Positions 45,545 through 55,116 of a stretch of 64,000 nucleotides of DNA are shown piece by piece. Source of the stretch: Micrococcaceae bacterium Sec5.1 (GTDB lineage: Bacteria > Actinomycetota > Actinomycetes > Actinomycetales > Micrococcaceae); contig CP143430.1 in NCBI GenBank assembly GCA_039636795.1, forward strand, positions 1,426,001-1,490,000. Direction: 5' to 3'. Position numbers and translations under genes: made by a program. Every line of letters begins with the position of its first letter. Positions within the stretch are counted from its first letter, which is position 1. The notes beneath the pieces were generated by a model. It was given only the letters and a program-made list of their open reading frames with translations, did no database searches and was not told the origin of the DNA.

Positions 45545-48040
45545 TTAGCGGCGTTGCGGAAGAAGTCCCTTGACTGCGCGGCCGGATCTGGCAATCCCTC
45601 GCCCCGTCCGCCGGAACAGGGACCCCACAGCGCGGAAGGGGGCGCCGAGTGCGTGGAACCAGCGGCGCATGAGCGACGGCGGCAGCCAGTTGGCGCGGAA
45701 GCGAACCAGCCAGCTGGTATTGTTCCGCAACGATTCACGCACGACGGCGATCCTGGCCGCCGCCGGCGAGGCGGCCTCCATCGGGCGACCATAACGTTGC
45801 CGTTCGAAGTCCGCGGTGAGTGAAGCGACGGCGGCATGAGCGGCGTCGTCGAGACCTCCGGCCTCACCCAGAATGGAACTTGAACGGAGCCGTGCGGAAA
45901 AGTGCCTTGGCGTCTCGCTGGGCGTGGACGGCACCCCATAATCCGTGGCGAGGTCCTGCAACTCTGCCCATGCGAGGGCAGCGGAATCATGGTGACCCCG
46001 TGATGCCCGATCCGCTGGTTCCTTGGGATTTAGCCGGCGGCGTCGCAAGATTACCCTGCTCAGCCTCGGCGAGCCAAGGAAAGCCGCGAGCAACAGCACT
46101 GACGAAATCGTGGCAATAACCGTTGGCAGGGGGTCACTTGGAGCAGAGCCGGCAGTTTGCGCGTCGCCTCCCGGCAGCGGAACAGTGGTCGGAGGAGGCG
46201 TCACTGCGGTGCCTGGAACGTCCTTCTCGTCAGCATTGGTGCTCAGGCCGCCCGGGACTGAGGACTCGGTGGCATACTCCGGAACAACGCCGCGCGATGG
46301 GGTCGGCTCAAAGGGTACCCACCCGAGTCCTTCAAAATAGAGCTCGGGCCATGCATGGGCGTCACGGGCGTCTACCTCATACTCCGGGAACGATCCCTGA
46401 CCTACCAAGGCGACAGTTTCGCCCGTAAGCCGGCCGGGGGCGTATCCCACTGCGATGCGGCTGGGGATGCCCTCCACTCGGGCCATGACCGCCATGGCGG
46501 AGGCGAAGTGGACGCAATAGCCGCTCTTGACCGCCAGGAAGTCCGCCAGCACCGACAGCCCGTTGCCGTCATAGCCGTTTTGGACCGGAGCCTGAAGGGA
46601 GTACGTGAATTCACTGGAGCGCAAGTATTTCTGGATGGCCAGCGCCTTGGCGTAGTTGTTGCCTGCTGAAGACGTCACTTGCTCCGCAGTCTGGCGCACA
46701 ATGCTTGGCAGGTTCCCTGGAACGCGGAGGAAATCCTCCGAAATGGACTTTGGCTTACCCGTGGCCTGGGACAGTGCCTGTGCCGTGATCTTGGGTGCGG
46801 CCGAGAAGACCACATACCGTTGTGCCAGTGTGCTGGTCTCGGTGCTCATGATGCTCAGGGTGGCTGGATCCCAGGTCCAACGGCCGTTCAGCCCGTTAAC
46901 GGAGACGGGGGCGAACGGTGCCGGTAAGTAAGGGCTGGTGAACAAACCCGCGTTGATGGACGTTACCGCATTCACGACTTCTCCCTGGATGGAGTAGCCC
47001 GGCTCTATCCGGTCCACCCCGCTCCGCCTTGACGCGGAGCGGTCATCGGGAGCCCAGGTTTCGCCGTCGAAGTGGTCAATGGTGACGGACCTCAGGTAAG
47101 TGGCGGCGCTGGAACTAGTGGAGTACGTGATGCGTCCTGCCCCCGTGGGACTCCGCAGGCTGTTACCCAGGGTGATCATCGGATTCAGGCCATTCGAGGT
47201 ACCCCAGGGGCTCAGCCGCGAACCTTGCGGGAAGGTGCCGGTTTCAAACCCTGGAATGGCCAATGGAACAACCAACGCCAAACCCAGTGCCAGTGCGCCC
47301 GTCACCAGGGAGCGCCTGATCTGGCCGGAACTTCGTGGTGCTCCGGACTGCAGCCTCGCATCAGGCGCGAACCAATGGCTGCAACCAAGAATGAGCAGAT
47401 ATCCCACGGTGGCCCCAACGAATCCTGCGACACCTACGCTTTGCGGCTTGATGGTTGCCGGAACCACCATGACGGCGAGGAGGCCGATTCCACTGGCCGC
47501 CGGCATCGATAGCGGCACGGCCAGAGCGTCAATCAGGATCACCAGCAGTCCCAGGCAGGCGCAGGTGACGAAGACAATCCCAGCGTTGGGTGCCACTGGA
47601 GCGCTCTCCGACACAACAGTCTCTGCGGCGCGCTTGATGAGCCGGCCTACCGCGGTAAACGTCCCGGTGGTGGGGACAAAGCCCAGGAAGCTGTCCTGCC
47701 GGCAGAAAGTGAAACTGAGTATCCCGGCCAACGCGGCCAAGGAGCCCAACGTGGTAAGCAGAGGCTGGATCCGGAGGGTCCGGAGGATGGCCAGCGTCAG
47801 GGCCACAGCCACAACCGTGGTGATCAGGGGCATGAACCAGGCCCAACCCCTGAACACTCCATTCAGTGATAGAGCCGCACCGAGAACGGCCACGGCCACC
47901 GAACCGGCCATGATCCACGGGTAGAGGCCGGGCGGCTGGGCCCGCTGTGGGGGAGGAGTGGGGGCGTCTCCGCCGGCCCCCTGTTGCGGTAGGCCTCGCG
48001 GGTACGTTGCGGGGGACCCACGATGGGACGTGGCGGTCAT
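45545..48040 (-). CDS. TgpA-like transglutaminase-like membrane protein (DUF3488/DUF4129)
   Basis: 831 residues: six or so N-terminal membrane helices, an extracytoplasmic papain-like transglutaminase domain, one further helix (TVIATISSVLLLAAFLG) and a cytoplasmic DUF4129-like tail. The catalytic triad region shows VKSGYCVHFASAMAVMAR (Cys), VDARDAHAWPELYF (His) and WVPFEPTP. Residues IPSRIAVGYAPG are typical. The family acts on extracytoplasmic proteins in bacteria, with substrate unknown. It overlaps the DUF58 gene by 4 bp, and the trio TgpA-DUF58-MoxR is a conserved operon, where MoxR is thought to be a chaperone-like ATPase for the other two. Confidence 0.9.
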   Translation of the reverse strand: MTATSHRGSPATYPRGLPQQGAGGDAPTPPPQRAQPPGLYPWIMAGSVAVAVLGAALSLNGVFRGWAWFMPLITTVVAVALTLAILRTLRIQPLLTTLGSLAALAGILSFTFCRQDSFLGFVPTTGTFTAVGRLIKRAAETVVSESAPVAPNAGIVFVTCACLGLLVILIDALAVPLSMPAASGIGLLAVMVVPATIKPQSVGVAGFVGATVGYLLILGCSHWFAPDARLQSGAPRSSGQIRRSLVTGALALGLALVVPLAIPGFETGTFPQGSRLSPWGTSNGLNPMITLGNSLRSPTGAGRITYSTSSSAATYLRSVTIDHFDGETWAPDDRSASRRSGVDRIEPGYSIQGEVVNAVTSINAGLFTSPYLPAPFAPVSVNGLNGRWTWDPATLSIMSTETSTLAQRYVVFSAAPKITAQALSQATGKPKSISEDFLRVPGNLPSIVRQTAEQVTSSAGNNYAKALAIQKYLRSSEFTYSLQAPVQNGYDGNGLSVLADFLAVKSGYCVHFASAMAVMARVEGIPSRIAVGYAPGRLTGETVALVGQGSFPEYEVDARDAHAWPELYFEGLGWVPFEPTPSRGVVPEYATESSVPGGLSTNADEKDVPGTAVTPPPTTVPLPGGDAQTAGSAPSDPLPTVIATISSVLLLAAFLGSPRLSRVILRRRRLNPKEPADRASRGHHDSAALAWAELQDLATDYGVPSTPSETPRHFSARLRSSSILGEAGGLDDAAHAAVASLTADFERQRYGRPMEAASPAAARIAVVRESLRNNTSWLVRFRANWLPPSLMRRWFHALGAPFRAVGSLFRRTGRGIARSGRAVKGLLPQRR

Positions 48041-49590
48041 CGTGGCACCGCCGCTCCGCGCCGTACGTCCATTGCCGCACTGGCGGCTAGGACTATTCCG
48101 CCTTCGTCGAAGCCGGACCAGGCTGCCGTCAGTGGTGTCTTGGACGTGACGGAGACAGCTTTCCAGCCGCCTTGCCTCAAGGTTTCCAGGACATCGTCCT
48201 TGTTGCGGGAGTCATGGTTGCGGGAGTCCGGGTTGCGGGACTCGTTATTGCTTTGAGGGTCCGTAACTACTATCGCGAAGGCGTTGGCGCCATAGCCGGC
48301 CGCTGGAGCAAGGGCCTTGGCCTCGGCCAGGGTCAGGTTGCCAAGCAAGGCAAGGAGCGGGCCGCGCAAACGATGTGCGGCGAGCTTGTCCATCAGGCGG
48401 TCGTCGAAGACGGAATCAACGTTTTCCTGGCCCGGTACCTCCGATGCCCCATTTAGACGGTGAACCGTAGAACCAGAGGGTTCAGGGGAGCGCTGTTCAT
48501 GCTCCGGACTACTTTCTCCCGTGCGGTGGTGTTCAGCCCTGTGGTGGTCAACCCAGTGGTGTTTTGGTCCGCTCAATTCAATGGCGGCCAAGCCTTCGGC
48601 AATGGCATGAAGGCCGGCGACGCCACTGAACTCTTCCACGCCCGGGTCCGGTGCCGACGGCGAGCGAATGAAGGCCGGGCTACCGAAGGCGTCCAGGACG
48701 CGCAGCGAGTAGTTCCGTTCGGCCAAGTGCGCGCTGATGGACATCGCCGCTGTTACAACCCACTCAAAATTCGGGCTGGTCACGAGGTCGGAGTCGTCGT
48801 CGTGCGAGCTGAAAACCGAGCTACTGCCGGAGGCGAAGGCCGCGAAACGTTGGTCAAGGATGATGGTGGCTTCCGGAGTGGTGACCGATTCCTCCTGGCG
48901 GACCATGAGCTGTCCGTGCCGCGCCGTGGCGGGCCAGTGGACGCGGCGCATGGGATCCCCATGCCGGTATTCGCGCGTCATGATGTCGTCGTCGCTGGGG
49001 TTCGCCCTGATACGGGTGGCCGTTACGCCATCGTTCCCACGCGCCCCGGCGAGTCCCGTTACGGGAAGTTCGACGGCGGCCGGCGTCACGGTGAGGAGGT
49101 CGCCGTCGTCGATGGCATGACGCCGCAACGACAAGCCGAAGGGGTCGCTGAACTCGGCAGTAACAGGACCTATACGGAACTGTCCCCGCTTGCCGGACCG
49201 CAGATGGTATTCGTAGCGGCTGGTGCCGCCTGTTGCAGTCCGCGCCGGGAAGCGGAAAGCCGGCGGATCGCCGAACCGTGGAGGCAATTGTTCCTCCATG
49301 ATCACGTGGCCTGTGGAGAACGTGGACCTGGCAACAGCCAGGCGAACGGTGGTGGCGGTGGACGTTTCCACGGTGGAGGGATTGAATTCCCGGTACACCT
49401 GGAACTTGGGTTTCAACACCCGCACACCGGCCAGGGCAACCAAGGGAAGGATCAACAAAAATACGGCCAGAGTCAGGAGATCACGCCTGCCCATGATGTA
49501 CGCACATACAAGCGAGAGGACCCCGGCGGCGAGCAATCCCCATCCGCGGCTGGTGAACAAATGCTTGGGGAGCCGATCCACGAGTGCCAT
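48037..49590 (-). CDS. DUF58 domain-containing protein
   Basis: 517 residues; two short helices at the N-terminus (WGLLAAGVLSLVCAYIMG and LLTLAVFLLILPLVALAGV), then an extracytoplasmic/cytoplasmic beta region and the DUF58 core: TREYRHGDPMRRVHWPATARHGQLMVRQEES, the hallmark R-x-Y-x-x-GD-x-x-R-x-x-x-W motif. The C-terminal part is a von Willebrand A-like fold in related proteins. It lies between the MoxR gene (12 bp upstream) and the TgpA-like gene (4-bp overlap). A low-complexity NESRNPDSRNHDSRNKDD stretch near the end comes from a short DNA repeat at about 48213-48246. Confidence 0.9.
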   Translation of the reverse strand: MALVDRLPKHLFTSRGWGLLAAGVLSLVCAYIMGRRDLLTLAVFLLILPLVALAGVRVLKPKFQVYREFNPSTVETSTATTVRLAVARSTFSTGHVIMEEQLPPRFGDPPAFRFPARTATGGTSRYEYHLRSGKRGQFRIGPVTAEFSDPFGLSLRRHAIDDGDLLTVTPAAVELPVTGLAGARGNDGVTATRIRANPSDDDIMTREYRHGDPMRRVHWPATARHGQLMVRQEESVTTPEATIILDQRFAAFASGSSSVFSSHDDDSDLVTSPNFEWVVTAAMSISAHLAERNYSLRVLDAFGSPAFIRSPSAPDPGVEEFSGVAGLHAIAEGLAAIELSGPKHHWVDHHRAEHHRTGESSPEHEQRSPEPSGSTVHRLNGASEVPGQENVDSVFDDRLMDKLAAHRLRGPLLALLGNLTLAEAKALAPAAGYGANAFAIVVTDPQSNNESRNPDSRNHDSRNKDDVLETLRQGGWKAVSVTSKTPLTAAWSGFDEGGIVLAASAAMDVRRGAAVPR

Positions 49591-49602
49591 GCCCGCTGTC
49601 TC

Positions 49603-50691
49603 CTATGCGCTTTGCTTGTCCCTGCGCCACGCGCCAGGCGGCTCCTGGGCGACCGGGAGGGAAGCGAGGATGCCACGCAGGACGGTTTGGGGAGTATCGC
49701 CGGAACTCGCGGCCTTCCGGTCCAGGATGATGCGGTGGGCGAGTACCGATTCGACCACGTCCACGACGTCGTCGGGAAGAACAAAATCGCGTCCATCCAA
49801 AGCTGCCGTAGCCTTCGCGGCGCGCAGCAACTGCAGCAAGGACCGCGGACTGGCGCCGAGTCGAAGGCGGGCACTTTCACGGGTGGCCCGGCCAATGGCA
49901 ACCGTGTATTCCTTGATGGCCGTGGACACGTAAACCTGCTGGACGGCTGCAATCATGGCTGCCACATCGGCCGCTGTGACCACCGGGGTTACGTTGATCA
50001 AAGGAGAGGACGCCTGATGCGTTTCCAGCATCTCGATCTCGGCATCCCTGTCCGGATAGCCCATGGAAATCCTGGCCATGAAGCGGTCGCGCTGGGCCTC
50101 GGGCAGTGGATAGGTGCCCTCCATTTCGATGGGATTCTGCGTTGCCACCACCATGAAAGGCAATCCCAGCTGGTACGAATGCCCGTCCACCGTCACCTGA
50201 TGCTCTTCCATGCACTCCAGGAGCGCGGACTGGGTCTTGGCCGAGGCGCGGTTGATTTCGTCGCCGATCACGATGTTTGCGAACACGGCACCCGGCCGGA
50301 ACTCGAACTGCCGCGAAGACTGATTGTAGATGGACACGCCCGTCACATCAGAGGGCAAAAGGTCCGGGGTGAACTGGATACGGGACACTGTGCAGTCCAC
50401 GGTCCGGGCCAGTGTCTTTGCCAGCAGGGTCTTGCCAACCCCGGGCACATCCTCCAGCAGGAGATGGCCCTGGGCCAGGAGAACCGTCAGTGCAAGCTTT
50501 GCTGCATCTGCCTTGCCATCGATGACCTTGCTGATGGATGCCAGGATGCGCTCGCTGGCATCGTGGAAACGTTCCGCGTCCATGACCTGCGGCTTGTGTC
50601 CGTTGAGCGCCGCGGCGTCCCGGGGCAGCGCACTGTACGCCTCGCCCTGAAGTCGGGTAGGTTCAACGGTGACTTGTCGCTTGGACTCCAT
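49603..50691 (-). CDS. MoxR-family AAA+ ATPase
   Basis: 362 residues from ATG 50691 (AAGGGC upstream; the TTG at 50715 is less likely). AAA+ motifs: Walker A LLEDVPGVGKTLLAKTLA, Walker B IVIGDEINRASAKTQSALLECMEE, sensor 1 FMVVATQNPIEMEGTYPLPEAQRDRF, and a C-terminal lid with GASPRSLLQLLRAAKA. MoxR ATPases remodel or insert metal into partner proteins, often DUF58/VWA ones. First gene of the MoxR-DUF58-TgpA operon; divergent from tatD across about 158 bp that includes the palindrome 50823-50834. Confidence 0.95.
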   Translation of the reverse strand: MESKRQVTVEPTRLQGEAYSALPRDAAALNGHKPQVMDAERFHDASERILASISKVIDGKADAAKLALTVLLAQGHLLLEDVPGVGKTLLAKTLARTVDCTVSRIQFTPDLLPSDVTGVSIYNQSSRQFEFRPGAVFANIVIGDEINRASAKTQSALLECMEEHQVTVDGHSYQLGLPFMVVATQNPIEMEGTYPLPEAQRDRFMARISMGYPDRDAEIEMLETHQASSPLINVTPVVTAADVAAMIAAVQQVYVSTAIKEYTVAIGRATRESARLRLGASPRSLLQLLRAAKATAALDGRDFVLPDDVVDVVESVLAHRIILDRKAASSGDTPQTVLRGILASLPVAQEPPGAWRRDKQSA

Positions 50692-50822
50692 GGATTGCCC
50701 TTCAGCCGTGGCCAACGCCGGTGTCGGCCGTCTGTCCGTTCCAGACTACCCAGACTTTGGCCGTCCCTGACATAGTGCTCCGGGAATTTATGTGCCAACT
50801 GGAATTTGTCTCCAAGCATGGG

Positions 50823-50834
50823 GGACCGCGGTCC
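50823..50834. promoter_or_regulatory. Palindrome GGACCGCGGTCC upstream of tatD
   Basis: A perfect 12-bp dyad lies 15 bp before the tatD ATG and about 130 bp from the MoxR start, in the divergent intergenic region. It ends only 4 bp before the AAGGTGGG ribosome-binding site. Role unassigned. Confidence 0.35.
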
Positions 50835-50849
50835 GATTAAGGTGGGAAC

Positions 50850-51746
50850 ATGTGCAATTCCCTCGCCCCCGCTCCCTACCGCGCGTCCTCTGATGCAACA
50901 GAAGCATCGGATTCCCGCAAAGAGTACCCGCCAGCCCCGGAACCGCTTCCCGTCCCTGTGATGGACAACCACACCCACTTGGACTTCCGGCACGGTTTGA
51001 TCGAAGTCGGCGTTGGGGATGCCATGGATGCCGCCGAAGCTGTTGGTGTCCAAGGGGCGATCCAGGTTGGCTGCGACCTGGAATCCTCGCGCTTCACGGT
51101 ACAAGCTGTCCAGGCCGATGCCCGCCTGCTGGGAGCCGTTGCCATCCACCCCAACGACGCACCCGCCTACGCGGGGCGGGGGGAACTGGAATCGGCGCTG
51201 GCAGAGATCGAGGAACTGGCCCGCCACCCACGGATCCGTGCCATCGGCGAGACAGGATTGGACTTCTTCCGAACCCACGGTGAGGGCCTGACACATCAGC
51301 GGTATTCCTTCCGGAGGCACATCGACATCGCCAAGCGGCTTGGCCTCACGCTGCAGATCCACGACCGCGACGCCCACGATGACGTGGTGCAGGTGCTGAA
51401 CGAGGAAGGCGCCCCTGAGCGGGTGGTTTTCCACTGCTTCTCCGGCGACGAGGAACTGGCCCGCATCTGCAATGACAATGGCTGGTACATGTCCTTTGCA
51501 GGGACTATGACGTTCAAGAATGCGGGCAACCTCAGGGCAGCGTTGGCTATTGCCGAGCCCAGCCGGATTCTGGTGGAAACAGATTCGCCATTCCTCACGC
51601 CACACCCGTACCGTGGCCGGCCAAATGCGAGTTACATGGTGCCATACACCGTTCGCTCGATGGCGGAAGTGACAGAAGATGACCTTTCGGAACTTTGCGC
51701 CAGGCTTGCTCAAAATACCGTAAATGCCTACGGATCGTGGGGCTGA
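50850..51746 (+). CDS. TatD family metal-dependent deoxyribonuclease
   Basis: 298 residues. The TIM-barrel amidohydrolase metal sites are intact: MDNHTHLDF (two His), GETGLDFFRTHGEGLTHQRYSF (Glu), LQIHDRDAHDD (His), VVFHCFSGDEEL (His) and ETDSPFLTPHPYRG (Asp). TatD proteins are 3'-5' exonucleases acting on damaged or single-stranded DNA. The first 37 residues are an extra Ala/Pro-rich leader before VMDNHTH. AAGGTGGG precedes ATG 50850. Gene order tatD-rpfB-rsmA-ispE is conserved in actinobacteria. Confidence 0.93.
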   Translation: MCNSLAPAPYRASSDATEASDSRKEYPPAPEPLPVPVMDNHTHLDFRHGLIEVGVGDAMDAAEAVGVQGAIQVGCDLESSRFTVQAVQADARLLGAVAIHPNDAPAYAGRGELESALAEIEELARHPRIRAIGETGLDFFRTHGEGLTHQRYSFRRHIDIAKRLGLTLQIHDRDAHDDVVQVLNEEGAPERVVFHCFSGDEELARICNDNGWYMSFAGTMTFKNAGNLRAALAIAEPSRILVETDSPFLTPHPYRGRPNASYMVPYTVRSMAEVTEDDLSELCARLAQNTVNAYGSWG

Positions 51747-51809
51747 AACGGGCTGTTCGAACCCCACTGGGACTGACGGCGATGAATACCCGGTATGTAG
51801 AATTCTTGG

Positions 51810-51824
51810 TCCGTTTATAACGGA
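51810..51824. promoter_or_regulatory. Palindrome upstream of rpfB
   Basis: TCCGTT-TAT-AACGGA is a perfect dyad 64 bp after the tatD stop. Together with ATACC-C-GGTAT at 51786-51796 it marks a likely control region for the rpfB transcript, whose start is 217 bp downstream. Confidence 0.4.
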
Positions 51825-51878
51825 TCGGTTACTGTGTACAACAAGTAGCCGGGGTCGGGGAAGGCCTTCGGACAACTG

Positions 51879-51896
51879 GCCCGGATCCGTCCGGGC
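51879..51896 (+). terminator. Terminator-like hairpin in tatD-rpfB gap
   Basis: GCCCGGA-TCCG-TCCGGGC followed by TCTTTAGTT. It could end the tatD transcript or act as a first attenuator in the rpfB leader. Confidence 0.6.
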
Positions 51897-51943
51897 TCTT
51901 TAGTTGAATGTATTTGGCGGCGCAGATGCCGGCAGCAGAGGGT

Positions 51944-51969
51944 GGGACCAGGCTTTTTTGCCTGGCCCC
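51944..51969 (+). terminator. Second hairpin in rpfB leader
   Basis: GGGACCAGGC (51944-51953), TTTTTT loop, GCCTGGCCCC (51960-51969); stem of 9 paired bases with one A-C mismatch. T-rich runs follow at 51974-51977 and 51989-51994. It lies 71 nt before the rpfB start. Confidence 0.6.
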
Positions 51970-52040
51970 TCAGTTTTGCGGCTGGCATTGTTTTTTGCGC
52001 TTTTCCCCGTGCCCGGATGGTCTGAGAGTTATGGGCAATC

Positions 52041-53183
52041 GTGATCAAGTTCTTCACAACGGATGGCAAGTTCAGCTTTCTCAAAGTCGGTGCCCAGTTG
52101 CTGGTTGTTGTAGCACTGGTGGTCGGTGTAGTCGCCTTCGTCGGCAACAACAAGACAATCACCCTGAATGTTGACGGCAAGGTGAGCTCCATCCAGACCT
52201 TCGGCGGCACAGTTGACCAGGTGGTCAAAGCAGCCAAGGTCGAGTTGAAGGACGCAGACCGTGTTTCACCGGACCTTGATACCCAGGTGGAAAACGGCTC
52301 GGTGGTCAATATCAACCTCGCCAAGGCCGTCTCCATCGAATTGGACGGCGCCCGCAAGACCGTCAACACCAACGCGCCGGACGTCGCCGGCTTGGTGAGT
52401 GAACTGGGAGTCGCTAGCTCCTCCGAAATCTCCCAGCCGAAGGACGCCTCCCTGGCTGTTACCGGCTCCTTCGTTTCCATCTCCACGCCCAAGACGATCA
52501 GCTTGGTAGCTGACGGCAAGGACACCAGCACCACCACGACGGCGCCCGACGTCGCCACCGTCCTGAAGGACGCCGGAGTCACCTTGGGTGCCAGCGACCG
52601 CGTCTCCCAGCCCGGCAACGCACCGGTCATCCAGGACATGGTGATCAAGGTCTCCCGGGTGGACACCAGCAAGACCGCCGACGCCACTGAGGAAGTGCCG
52701 TTCGAAAGCGTCAGCACCGATAGTGCCGATCTCTACAAGGGCGACGAAAAAGTGACCCAAAAGGGCGTTGCAGGTTCCGTTGTGAAGACGTTCAAGCTGG
52801 TCCTGGTGGATGGCCGGGAAGCTTCCCGCACCCTTGTATCCAGCAATGTCACCACCCAGCCCGTCACCGAAAAGATCGCGGTCGGAACCAAGGCCCGCCC
52901 CGTCGCTGCCAAGGCTGCCACGTCCAGTGGTCCCACCGGCGCCCCGAACGAAGCCATGTGGGACAGGATCGCCCAGTGTGAGTCCGGCGGAAACTGGTCC
53001 ATCAACTCCGGCAACGGATACTACGGCGGACTGCAGTTCTCCAGCCCCACGTGGTTGGCCAATGGCGGCGGCGCCTACGCCCCCACCGCCAACCTTGCGA
53101 CCAAAGCACAGCAGATTGATATCGCCAACCGCCTCTACGCCAGGAACGGCCTCAGCGACTGGGGCTGCGCGCACGCAGCCTGA
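52041..53183 (+). CDS. rpfB: Resuscitation-promoting factor, RpfB type
   Basis: 380 residues. An N-terminal membrane/signal segment (LKVGAQLLVVVALVVGVVAFVG) is followed by three DUF348 repeats (starting near ITLNVDGKVSSIQTFGGTVDQVVKAAKV), a G5 domain (about 225-295) and a C-terminal lysozyme-like Rpf domain: WDRIAQCESGGNWSINSGNG with catalytic Glu314, YYGGLQFSSPTWLANGG, and the second Cys in LSDWGCAHA forming the usual disulfide. It hydrolyses peptidoglycan to promote growth resumption. GTG 52041 has no clear ribosome-binding site. A 294-bp leader with two hairpins precedes it; rsmA starts 26 bp downstream. Confidence 0.93.
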   Translation: MIKFFTTDGKFSFLKVGAQLLVVVALVVGVVAFVGNNKTITLNVDGKVSSIQTFGGTVDQVVKAAKVELKDADRVSPDLDTQVENGSVVNINLAKAVSIELDGARKTVNTNAPDVAGLVSELGVASSSEISQPKDASLAVTGSFVSISTPKTISLVADGKDTSTTTTAPDVATVLKDAGVTLGASDRVSQPGNAPVIQDMVIKVSRVDTSKTADATEEVPFESVSTDSADLYKGDEKVTQKGVAGSVVKTFKLVLVDGREASRTLVSSNVTTQPVTEKIAVGTKARPVAAKAATSSGPTGAPNEAMWDRIAQCESGGNWSINSGNGYYGGLQFSSPTWLANGGGAYAPTANLATKAQQIDIANRLYARNGLSDWGCAHAA

Positions 53184-53209
53184 CCCCGCACAGGCGATAC
53201 GATACCTAG

Positions 53210-54091
53210 GTGACTGAACCGAATTCCGAACCCTCCGCCGTCGTGCCTTTGATGGGCGCCACAGATATCCGACGGTTAGCCGAGGAAATCGGTGTCCGCC
53301 CCACCAAGACGTTGGGCCAGAACTTTGTCATTGACGGTAATACGATCCGCAGGATTGTCTCAGCCGCCAATATCGACGCCGGGGAAACCGTCCTTGAGGT
53401 GGGTCCAGGTCTGGGCTCCCTGACGCTTGGCCTGCTGGACGCGGCGCGCACTGTTGTTGCAGTCGAAATCGATCCCGTGCTCGCCAGGAAGCTCCCCGAA
53501 ACTGTTCGTGCATGGCGGCCCGAGTCTGAAGAAAACTTCCACCTGGTCCTCTCGGACGCCATGAGGGTGACGGAACTGCCAGTGCAACCGACAGCACTGG
53601 TGGCCAACCTCCCGTATAACGTGGCCGTCCCCGTGGTGCTTCACTTGCTGCAACACTTCCCGAGCCTGCAGCATGGCCTGGTCATGGTGCAGGATGAGGT
53701 CGCAGACCGCCTGGCAGCAACTCCCGGTAGCAAGATCTACGGCGTGCCCTCGGTCAAGGCTGCCTGGTACGGGCACATGCGCAAGGCCGGCGTGATCGGC
53801 ATGAACGTGTTTTGGCCTGCTCCAAAGATCCACTCAGGACTCGTTGCCTTTACCCGTCATGACCCACCCGCCACCCACGCCACCCGGGAGCAAGTGTTTG
53901 CTGTCATTGACGCCGCGTTTGCCCAGCGTCGTAAGACCCTCCGTGCAGCGTTGGCTGGATGGGCAGGCAGTGCGGCAGAGGCCGAACGGTGCCTCGTCGC
54001 CGCAGGCGTTGATCCCACAGCCCGGGGCGAGGTCCTGGACATCGCTGCCTACGTCCGGATTGCCGAAGCCCGCCACCCAGCGGACGCATGA
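53210..54091 (+). CDS. rsmA: 16S rRNA (adenine1518/1519-N6)-dimethyltransferase
   Basis: 293 residues, KsgA family. Motifs: [24 protein letters not shown]-binding [26 protein letters not shown], the catalytic [15 protein letters not shown] (motif IV), [11 protein letters not shown] and a C-terminal [11 protein letters not shown]. It dimethylates two adenines in helix 45 late in 30S assembly; loss gives kasugamycin resistance. GTG 53210 starts 26 bp after rpfB. The stop overlaps the ispE ATG by 4 bp. The pairing with ispE is conserved in actinobacteria though functionally unrelated. Confidence 0.97.
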   Translation: MTEPNSEPSAVVPLMGATDIRRLAEEIGVRPTKTLGQNFVIDGNTIRRIVSAANIDAGETVLEVGPGLGSLTLGLLDAARTVVAVEIDPVLARKLPETVRAWRPESEENFHLVLSDAMRVTELPVQPTALVANLPYNVAVPVVLHLLQHFPSLQHGLVMVQDEVADRLAATPGSKIYGVPSVKAAWYGHMRKAGVIGMNVFWPAPKIHSGLVAFTRHDPPATHATREQVFAVIDAAFAQRRKTLRAALAGWAGSAAEAERCLVAAGVDPTARGEVLDIAAYVRIAEARHPADA

Positions 54092-55080
54092 GTCCGAACA
54101 CCCGCAAACCCAGCGGCCTGCCATACGCAGGCGATCGCTTCCATGCCCGAACGGTCCGGGTCAAAGCGCCCGGGAAGATCAACGTTTCCCTGAGCGTTGG
54201 TCCGTTGCGCCCTGACGGCTACCACTCCGTGGCAAGCGTCTACCTGGCCGTTTCCTTGTACGAGGAAGTGGCGGCCACCAGCACCGAAGCTGAGGGAATT
54301 ACCGTCAGCATCAGCCCCAAAAGCACGCTGGACCTGGACGGCGTCGACATTCCCCTGGACGAAAGCAACTTGGCCTACAAGGCCGCAGCCATCATGGCAG
54401 AGCTGTCCGAGAAACCAACCGGCGTCCACCTTGAAATCACCAAACGCGTGCCGGTTGCCGGAGGTATGGGTGGGGGCTCCGCCGACGCCGCCGCTACGTT
54501 GCTTGCCTGCGATGCCCTGTGGAACAGCGGCCTTTCCCGCGAGGAACTTGCCCACCTGGCAGCCGAACTGGGCGCGGACGTTCCGTTCTCGCTCCTGGGC
54601 GGGACCGCCGTCGGACTCGGTGTTGGCGACAAATTGTCACCCGCGCTTGCGAAGGCACAAATGGACTGGGTGCTGGTATTTGCCGACTATGGCCTCTCCA
54701 CGCCAGACGTTTTCCACACGCTGGACGGACTTCGCGACTCCGAGGGCGTGGAAATCCCCGAACCCGTAGACGTTGACCCCACAATCCTCCAGGCCCTGCG
54801 CCACGGAGATCCCGAGGCCCTCAGCCGGGTGCTGATCAATGACCTCCAGCGGGCATCCATCGCCCTGGCCCCACAGCTCCGGGACACCATCGGCCTGGGC
54901 GAAGCTCGCGGCGCCCTGGCAGGCATGGTGTCCGGATCCGGGCCCACCATCGCACTGCTTGCCAGGGACTCGGTGTCCGCCAGCGTCCTCGCTGAAGAGC
55001 TGACCCATCGAGGCCACACAGCAGTCGCCGTCCACGGACCCGTGCCCGGCGCCCGGATCATCTCCGATACCCTCCTTTAG
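54088..55080 (+). CDS. ispE: 4-diphosphocytidyl-2-C-methyl-D-erythritol kinase
   Basis: 330 residues, GHMP kinase family. [26 protein letters not shown] at the start, the ATP loop [20 protein letters not shown], and C-terminal [17 protein letters not shown] (motif 3) are intact. It phosphorylates CDP-ME in the MEP isoprenoid pathway, which supplies IPP to the cis-prenyl synthase at 3478-4239. The start overlaps rsmA by 4 bp. The extra N-terminal [17 protein letters not shown] is about 20 residues longer than in E. coli. ABC-F follows 36 bp later and may be cotranscribed. Confidence 0.96.
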   Translation: MSPNTRKPSGLPYAGDRFHARTVRVKAPGKINVSLSVGPLRPDGYHSVASVYLAVSLYEEVAATSTEAEGITVSISPKSTLDLDGVDIPLDESNLAYKAAAIMAELSEKPTGVHLEITKRVPVAGGMGGGSADAAATLLACDALWNSGLSREELAHLAAELGADVPFSLLGGTAVGLGVGDKLSPALAKAQMDWVLVFADYGLSTPDVFHTLDGLRDSEGVEIPEPVDVDPTILQALRHGDPEALSRVLINDLQRASIALAPQLRDTIGLGEARGALAGMVSGSGPTIALLARDSVSASVLAEELTHRGHTAVAVHGPVPGARIISDTLL

Positions 55081-55116
55081 TAGCTCCCGCATTCCAGCAG
55101 TAGAAAGTAGTACCCA

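Noticed and set aside
48460-50775. 771-residue plus-strand open frame opposite DUF58 and MoxR genes.
   Set aside because: It is antisense across two well-supported genes and an intergenic gap, and lacks any recognisable domain.
51747-52040. c-di-AMP (ydaO-type) riboswitch before rpfB, known upstream of some actinobacterial rpf genes.
   Set aside because: The conserved ydaO sequence blocks are not visible; only generic hairpins are seen.
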